Below the pieces are notes generated by a model that was not told where the DNA came from, made no database searches, and saw only the letters and a list, made by a program, of their open reading frames with translations. The translations under genes were made by a program, and so were the position numbers. Shown here piece by piece: positions 57,170 through 64,000 of a stretch of DNA of 64,000 bases (position 1 is the first letter of the stretch; the number at the start of each line of letters is the position of its first letter). This DNA comes from Planococcus citri (Eukaryota > Arthropoda > Insecta > Hemiptera > Pseudococcidae): contig NC_088678.1 in the NCBI RefSeq assembly GCF_950023065.1, positions 6,314,580 to 6,378,579 of the forward strand, written 5' to 3'.

Positions 57170-58985
57170 AAGCATTAATCGAATTTGGACGTATCTCGAG
57201 TATTGAGACTAAAAATTACGAATAAAAACTTTCAAAGTCATGATTAATACCAGCAGATTAGTTTCCAGTTTTTAAAAATTTCAAGGATCGATTTCATATT
57301 TCTCATTTTTATCACTTTAAAGTTTTGCAAACACGTTTGCTCAAAGTTCAAGTTGAACCATCAGTTTTGGGTATTTTACACATTATTCTGTGGAAATATT
57401 TCTTGCAACTGAAATATTATTCCTATATGGTAATTTTGAGCGATTTTAACGTTTTTTTATGAGTTTTTGTGATTTTTCAAGGGGTTTTAAACGAAGTTTC
57501 GTGCAAATTTCGCTCGATTTTATCAAATTTCATTGTTTTATGATAATTTTTTGCCAAATTAAACGTGTTTTTTTTTTTGGTCTTTTTGTATCGTTTTAGG
57601 ATCATTTCAATACTTTTAATGCAACTTTTGTCGAATTTCACTAAAATTCCATTAATTTTTGGTGATTTACACAATTTTAATGTAAAAGTGATTTTTAACT
57701 ACATTTTTATAATGTTTTAGTTTCATTTAATTTCGTTGAGGTAATTTTCTGGATTTTTTTTTCGCAATTTTAGGTCATTTCGTAAGTTTTTAATAATTTT
57801 TCAAGCAATTTTTACCAACTAGAGTCAAATTATTAAAAAATATCTTCAATTTTTGATGATTTTCAGGTGTTTTTATATGTATTAATTTAAAATATTCTCA
57901 ACATTTTTTGCATTTTTTGACAAATTGCACTGAATTTTCATAAAGTTCAGACCGTTAGGTGATTTTCAGTTTTTACAAAAATGCTTTTACTTCTTTTCAG
58001 ATAACTTTTAATTCGTACATTCAAAAATCTCATTTTGGTAATTTACTGTAATTCAATTTTCCTTGCGTTTTTATGTCTTTTTTACAAGTCTCTAATAAAT
58101 TTTCATCAAGTTTAGTCAACTTTAATTTGCAAAAAATTCATCAGTTTTCGATGATTTTCATTTATTGTCATATGTTTTTGATGTTTTCACATTATTTCAA
58201 CATGTTTTCAAAACTTTCATGCAATTTTTGCCAATTTGAACCCAATTTTTTCAATTTTTGGTGATTTTTAATAAAATTTTATACAATTTTTGCCAAATTT
58301 GGTCAAATTTCATTAAAATTGAATTGCATTTTAGTAATTTTCTACAGTTCAATTTTTTTTGTTTTTATGTCATCAGAAAAAAAAAGAAAAAAGTTTCGAA
58401 TTTTTTTTTCAAATGTGCTGAAATGCAATTTTTAGAAAAATGACCAAGGATTGAAAATTGCAATAAGTAAATTTAAATTTGTTTCAAAATTGCCAAAAAT
58501 TTTCAAAGTTGAAAAATTCTGAAATTTTTTGGAAAATCCAGGCTACATTTTTATAATTTTCATTTTCATTTTTTTTTCGTGTTTTAATACTACTTTAATA
58601 GATTTTTAATCAATCTTTAACAACATTTGTGAGATTTTGAAAAAATTTCTTCATTTTTTTTTACTGATTTTCATTATTTTTATGTTTTTTCTGGTATGTA
58701 TTTTCATATCATTTCAACAAGTTTCAAACTTTTTAAAATGAATTTTCCACCAAATTTTATCGAGTTTTTATCAATTTTGGCAGATTTACACAGTTTCTGA
58801 TAGGTATTCTTACCAGTGTTCAGAAGAGAATTTTTGCAATACTTTGTCATTTTGATGCTTTATTTATGTTTTCAAGATATCTTAACCATGCTTAAACAAT
58901 TTTTTTCTAATTTTACCTAAATTTCAATTTTTGAAATATTTTTTATTGATTTAAAAATTTTTAATCCGTGAAAAAAGGGGAACCA
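57170..58985. repeat. ancient degenerate AT-rich tandem repeat
   Basis: Recurring words in similar order: CAATTTTTGCCAAATTT, TTTCATTAAAATT, TTTTTGGTGATTTTCA, TTTTTATGT, CATTTCAACATGTTTTCAA. Spacing is irregular (about 110-190 bp). No coding. Confidence 0.45.
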
Positions 58986-59228
58986 AAGTTCCATTTTTAG
59001 ATCGCATGAAAAGTGGATTTAAAGAGCAAGGGCCTCTTTTATTTTCAAACATATGGAACTTGTTTCGAAAAAGTGTGGCCTGCAAGTTCCACAGACTTTT
59101 AAATGGAAATTCTCGAAATCAAAAAATAGCAACTCGAGAGGAATTTTTTCTCTAAACCCACGTCAAGGGTTTTTGGGGATGGTGCAAAGCGTACTCCCGG
59201 ATCAAATACTAGATGAAATGTCCCTGTT

Positions 59229-60702
59229 GGGTCATTCCATGTCAACTCAACCAAAAAAAGACGATTTTGAAAGTCATGTCTTTCGATTTCTCTCAAATTT
59301 TTTTTACAATATGTACCCACCCAGTAAGTTAGAAAGCCGCAATCAGTTTGGTCCCAGCTCCCTCAGGGGGCGGGAGGGGGGCTTCCATTATTTTCACATT
59401 GTCTCGAGGTACTCAACTTCAGCAGCCCATTCCTCTAAAACTATGATACTTTGATCAAAACTGATTTCACAGTTCGAAAGGGCATTGAATTTTGAACTTT
59501 TCAAGTACTCTGAAATTTTCAAAAGTTGAAAGTTGAACTTTTAATTTGAAACTTCAAATTTCAAAATGGCGCTGTAAGTGGGAGCTACCATTTAAAATTT
59601 TGAAAAAATTTCCATAGATGTACATTTTGATACTTTTTCGAAATATTTAGGTTTCGAGATGGGACTCTTTGACGGAGTGGGAGCACCCCCACCCCAAATT
59701 TTGGGCGAAATTTTTGAAAGATAATCTGGGGCATGTGATACATTGAATTCTATGTTTTTGGTGACGCTGCACACGAATATGACGTCTGATTTTGGATTTG
59801 ACCCGTCCACGGCCCCCAGCACCTCCACAAAGGGGATGACCCCTCCCAAAAAATGGTCACATTCGTGTAACACATGAAATAGTATGTTTTCGATATAGCT
59901 GAACACGAATATTGCCTTAGTTTTTCGATTCGACTTCACCCATGGCCCCCAGAACCTCCACCAATAGGTAAAAGTCCAAAAAAATTGTTGATGGCCGTGG
60001 ATTGGATCCAATCACAAAACTGACGTCATATTCGTGTTCAGCGTCACCAAAAACATACTATTCCATGTGTCACACGAACAAACCGCTTTTTTGAACTTTT
60101 ACCCCCTTTGGGGAGGTGCTGGGGGCCGTGGATGGGGTACTATCAAAAATATGATCTCATATTCGTATTCAGCGTCACCAAAAACATAGAATTCGATGTA
60201 TCACATGCCCCAGATTTTCTTTCAAAAATTTCGCCCAAAATTGGGGGTGGGGGTGCTCCCACTCCGTCAAAGAGTCCCATCTCGAAACCTAAATATTTCG
60301 AAAAAGTATCAAAATGTACATCTATGGAAATTTTTTCAAAATTTTAAATGGTAGCTCCCACTTACAGCGCCATTTTGAAATTTGAACTTTCAAATTAAAA
60401 GTTCAACTTTCAACTTTTGAAAATTTCAGAGTACTTGAAAAGTTCAAAATTCAATGCCCTTTCGAACTGTGAAATCAGTTTTGATCAAAGTATCATAGTT
60501 TTAGAGGAATGGGCTGCTGAAGTTGAGTACCTCGAGACAATGTGAAAATAATGGAAGCCCCCCCCCACCCGCCCCCTGAGGGGGCTGGGACCAAACTGAT
60601 TGCGGCTTTCTAACTTACTTGGTGGGTACATATTGTAAACAAAATTTGAGCAAAATCGAAGGACATGACAAAAACGTTGGTTGAGTTGACATGGAATGAC
60701 CC
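59229..60702. mobile_element. palindromic transposable element, 1474 bp
   Basis: Inverted ends GGGTCATTCCATGTCAACTC / GAGTTGACATGGAATGACCC, flanked by TGTT on both sides (59225-59228 and 60703-60706). The arms are inverted for about 550 bp each, e.g. TCCATTATTTTCACATTGTC and its complement. The middle has about four units with GCTGAACACGAATATGAC, related to the array at 1366-3715. No transposase. Other copies start CAGGGTC, so the exact terminus is slightly uncertain. Confidence 0.8.
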
Positions 60703-60734
60703 TGTTCTCAAATTTTTAAAATTTTGATAAAACT

Positions 60735-62640
60735 ATTGAATAGCTTTGAAAAAAATTATGGACCCAAAAAATTCTCCCCCCTCCCCCCTGCCCCCTGCCC
60801 GCAATTGCAAAAAAAACATCATTCTTTTCGGAAAAAAAGCATACGTACTTAATTATTTCACCGAGTTTCGAACAAAAAATTTTCAATTTACCCAAATATG
60901 TACATAGTGGAACATGAGTCAAGCCATGTGAATTTTTTCAAATTTATTTTACCCCCGCAGAGGGGAGATATTGACAAAAGAAAATTTAAAACTGTAATAT
61001 CTCCGAATCTAATTCAAGCACACGACATTTTCTTCTTCCAAAAATATACCTGCATGAGTACTACATAATTATATGTGACCTGTTCTGACAAAAGGTACCA
61101 CAAGTCGGAAAACGTTTTTTTACAGTAGAGGCAAAAATGTAAAAATAAGTCAAAATTTTGAAAAATTGTTTTTTCGCGGATTTCGGTTGTTTGACACGTG
61201 AACTGTAATGTGACACAGCCACAACACGTAATTTGACCGCAAAATGTGTTGAAAGCGCATTTTGAAGTTAGTGTCAGTCAAAAATTTGAGCGCTCAAAAC
61301 TTTCAAAGCTGTCTGGAGGCGGAACAAAGCATTCTACGGAAAAATTAGGTCGAAGAAAATTGTAGAGAATTAAATTTCCAATCGACATAATGTCATTAGT
61401 TTTTTTCTAGGAGGCTTAGTTTTCGATATACTTGCAAAAGAAAGTAAAAATTGGGAAAAAATTTCAATTTTTTTAAAAAATTTTTACTCATTTTAGGTAT
61501 TTTATTTTTTTACGTTTTTATAATCTATATGTGTTCTTATCGTAAATTTAACTTATTCCATGTTATTCTACGCACTTTCAAGTACCAGAATCCATTTTTT
61601 GAAACATTATGTACATTTTCTCGGAAAACATCACATTATCAGTTTTCATCAATTTTTTTCTTCAAATGCGTTTTTCTCAAAAACACGTTTTTGAATCCTG
61701 CAATTTCAAGATGTAAAAAAAAGTGGAAAAAAATGGGCTAGAAGGCTGGGATTGGTCTTATTCGACTCGGTAGGATGTCTAGTATTCAAAATGGCCAAAA
61801 ACTCAAAAAAAATTTTTCCGACTTGTGGCCTCTAGTCTCAGACCAGGTCACATATTATTGTGTTTTTTTTTCAAATTCTTCCTCCAGGTGGGTCATCTTC
61901 AAAAACATAAAAAAAATACACTCAAAATTGTGTTTTTTGTGTCACGGGACCACAAAAAAAAAGCGATACTTCCAATGATATAGCTCTGAAATTTTGCATG
62001 TGAGCTTTTAAAAACAGTGTAAATTCAAGTAACTTCTTGAGAACTCCATTTGAGCCTATGAGCACCCCCTTCTCCAATTTTGGGGCGGAAGAAGATTGAC
62101 AATGTGGATATCGTTAATCTTCTTTCGCCCCAAAATTGAGTGCGAGAGGGTACCTATGGCTCCAAAATTGGTTTTTCAAGAAGTTGTTTGGTTTTCTACT
62201 GTTTTTGGTTTGGAGGTCTGCATGCTAAATTTCAGAACTATATTACTGGCAGTATCGCTTTTTTTGATGGTGTGATGACACAAGAAACCACATTTTTGAA
62301 TGTTTTTTGAGTTTTTGAAGCTTACCTGAAGGAAAAATTTGAAAAAAATTACAATAAAAAAACAATACTCATGCAGGTATATTTTTGGAAGAGTGTACCA
62401 GAATTAGGTTCGGAGATATGGCGGTTTCAAATTTTCTGTTGTCAAAACCTCCCCTCTGGAAAGCCCCCAAAAAATTGAGAAAATTCACGTGGCTACACTC
62501 GTGTCTTCTCTACATATTTTGGGTGAATTTCAAATTTTTTAATCAAAACTCATTAAAATATGATTTTTTTCGAAAAAAATGTTTCTTTGAAATTGTGGGC
62601 GAGGGGGAAGGCGTGGGGTAAATTTTTTGGGATTAACATA
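60735..62640. repeat. compound inverted repeat with two centres
   Basis: Outer arms: 60740-61065 against 62345-62630 (AAAAATATACCTGCATGAGT against ACTCATGCAGGTATATTTTT). Inner palindrome 61830-62345 centred near 62105 (TTTGGGGCGGAAGAAGATT against AATCTTCTTTCGCCCCAAA). The outer pair centres near 61700 because the left side holds about 750 bp (61080-61830) with no inverted partner. Confidence 0.7.
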
Positions 62641-63794
62641 CCAACATTTTTCTAAAGGTAATACCCAACAATGTTTCATCAAAGTTACAAAAATCCAGGG
62701 GCAGGGGCATTTTACATATTTTCCCTGCCATTAAATTGAGTCAGATAACATTAAAAAAATCTAGTTAATGAAAGGAAATTTATACTTCTTCCCAAAACTT
62801 TGATCCTTCGATCTCCTGCAATAATTAGCTTGAACCCCCCCCCCCCCTCCTTGCAGCATTACTTACACTGCAATCGCTCAAGACAACACCATCACGTCAT
62901 CACTTCTTCTCTCAGTGAAAAATTCTAGCATAAATTTTATCGAAAGAAGACATTTGCATAAATTTTTTTCTCTGCCCATGTGAAGAGTATCAGACATTAA
63001 AACACACTATGACTAAACTGCAATACACTACAACCAACTTACGCCACTATACATATACAATACATAATCGTACCATTCCTTCACATTCTAGGTACCTAGA
63101 CCTACACCTACACGTACACTAAAAAAAAAGTAACATACGTACAATCGATCCAGTCTAAAAAAAAATTCTGCTTATTTAGGTACATACAAGTACTGTTCTA
63201 CATAGGTACAGGTAGGAGGTAATGTCTGTATAAATAATATTTGCACATTAGGAACTTACCTATAAATGTTATTTTGCTATAAATACGTGCATACATGATC
63301 AGTAAAATCAACATTTTGTTCGAACTCGACCCGGATAAGCGGAGAGACGTTGTGGCGAACAGAAATACCGTAACCAAGCCTGTTTCGAATAACCACACGT
63401 ACCCTAATTATAAGATCTGCATATTGCATTCGTATAGGTACACGTTAAAATCATGTTGATTAATTGGTCAAAAAAAAAAAAAGTTAAAAAGAAAACAAAT
63501 TACTAGTTAAGTATTTAGTTAGGTAGATATGAGAGAGAGAAAAAAAAAAACACATTTACACAGTAATCGAAGACAAGTAAGCAACAAAACGGCACACATA
63601 TGGAGATGATGGTTTTTGTCTGTTCGTTGAACAAAAAAAAAAAAAAAGATTTTCATCAAAGCGCAGAGTAATAATATGAATTTAACGGCTCGCGTTTACG
63701 TGTAGGTATTTTTTTCTCACAACAAAAAACACAAATAACGCAGCGACAGGTGGAAAATAGAAGACAAGACCCTCGATGGAGGAAATTTTCGAAT
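62641..63794 (-). other. gene-free stretch, possibly a minus-strand 3'UTR
   Basis: A-run and TAGGTAC-rich sequence downstream (minus strand) of a possible terminal exon at 63795-63839. A C-run lies at 62836-62847. No coding region supported. Confidence 0.3.
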
Positions 63795-63839
63795 TTACGT
63801 TGCGCTCATTGCGGCTTGCGCGGCGAACAAGGCGCGCAG
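63795..63839 (-). CDS. possible last coding exon, C-terminus LRALFAAQAAMSAT
   Basis: On the minus strand the strong acceptor TTTTTGTTTTCAG precedes CTG CGC GCC TTG and so on, giving LRALFAAQAAMSAT and a TAA. The piece is much more GC-rich than its surroundings, as the recognised exons are. Other phases give a short CAPCSPRKPQ tail or a 53-residue hydrophobic-ended tail, so the frame is not certain. Upstream exons would be beyond 64000. It could be an alternative 3' exon of the three-exon gene or a separate gene. Confidence 0.3.
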   Translation of the reverse strand: MRALFAAQAAMSAT

Positions 63840-64000
63840 CTGAAAACAAAAATCGTCGGTACTTACCCATAGCGATAGAATTCAGATTTTTTTTCATTTT
63901 TTTTATTTTTCGTAGGTACAATAAATAGAAGAACATAACGTAGGTATATTTTCAACGCATACGTCAAGTGCAAAAAGCCAATAGCGCTATAAGCCAATTA

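Noticed and set aside
63682..63936. 84-residue minus-strand frame with a hydrophobic segment
   Set aside because: It crosses a strong splice acceptor and its start region is AT-rich; a spliced terminal exon is a better reading, though still weak.

Overview
This window is eukaryotic, AT-rich and very repeat-rich. The evidence is GT-AG introns, AATAAA signals downstream of stop codons, single-exon MATH-BTB reading frames, a hammerhead-bearing Penelope-like retroelement, and hAT-type and TA-duplicating DNA transposons. The MATH-BTB expansion together with many GTAGGTA/TAGGTAC words suggests an arthropod, perhaps a hemipteran such as a mealybug or scale insect. That placement is inference and cannot be proved from the window.

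The recognisable genes are of two kinds. (1) Five MATH-BTB (SPOP/TDPOZ-like) genes, the family of CUL3 ubiquitin-ligase substrate adaptors. Two are on the minus strand (9868-10950, 15922-17040). Three are on the plus strand (34834-36039; 41393-45165, broken by a transposon; 50294-51490). All five have an acceptor-like site just before the start codon, and four have a matching upstream non-coding exon with a GGTAAGT donor, so they share a 5'UTR-intron layout. The plus-strand trio sits in three near-copy segments, so they arose by segmental duplication. Gene 2 carries an inverted version of the same upstream DNA. (2) Three linked minus-strand exons (28986-29420, 26733-26874, 21264-21760) encode the last 357 residues of an unrecognised Ser/Pro-rich protein. 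Its earlier exons lie upstream, possibly beyond the window. If so, the plus-strand MATH-BTB trio lies inside one of its introns.

The rest is mobile and satellite DNA. 1.3-3.7 kb: inverted arrays of a ~125 bp unit. 5.2-9.4 kb: a TTCGCGAA-word array carrying a Penelope-like foldback with two hammerhead motifs, flanked by a second dispersed repeat that carries a hAT MITE with perfect 8 bp duplication. 11-13.7 kb: TTTTGAC-word array and two more MITEs. 17.4-18.3 kb: GTCAA-word array. 23.1-24.9 kb: higher-order tandem array of ~363 bp inside an intron. 26.9-29 kb and 43.1-44.2 kb: intact copies of a palindromic element family (AGTCCGGCATATGA ends, 5 bp target duplication) built from the palindrome CTGGAGGCTCCAG; degenerate copies fill 30.5-32.9, 36.3-38.9, 45.4-47.8 and 51.7-54.6 kb. 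42.4-44.9 kb: a GCTAGC-rich element that splits MATH-BTB gene 4 and itself carries the 43.1 kb element. 57-62.6 kb: degenerate tandem repeat and two large palindromes.

The most interesting system is the coupling of a recently duplicating MATH-BTB cluster to a nest of palindromic transposons whose insertions can be ordered in time, together with a 2.0 kb palindrome that makes up almost all of a coding gene's intron.
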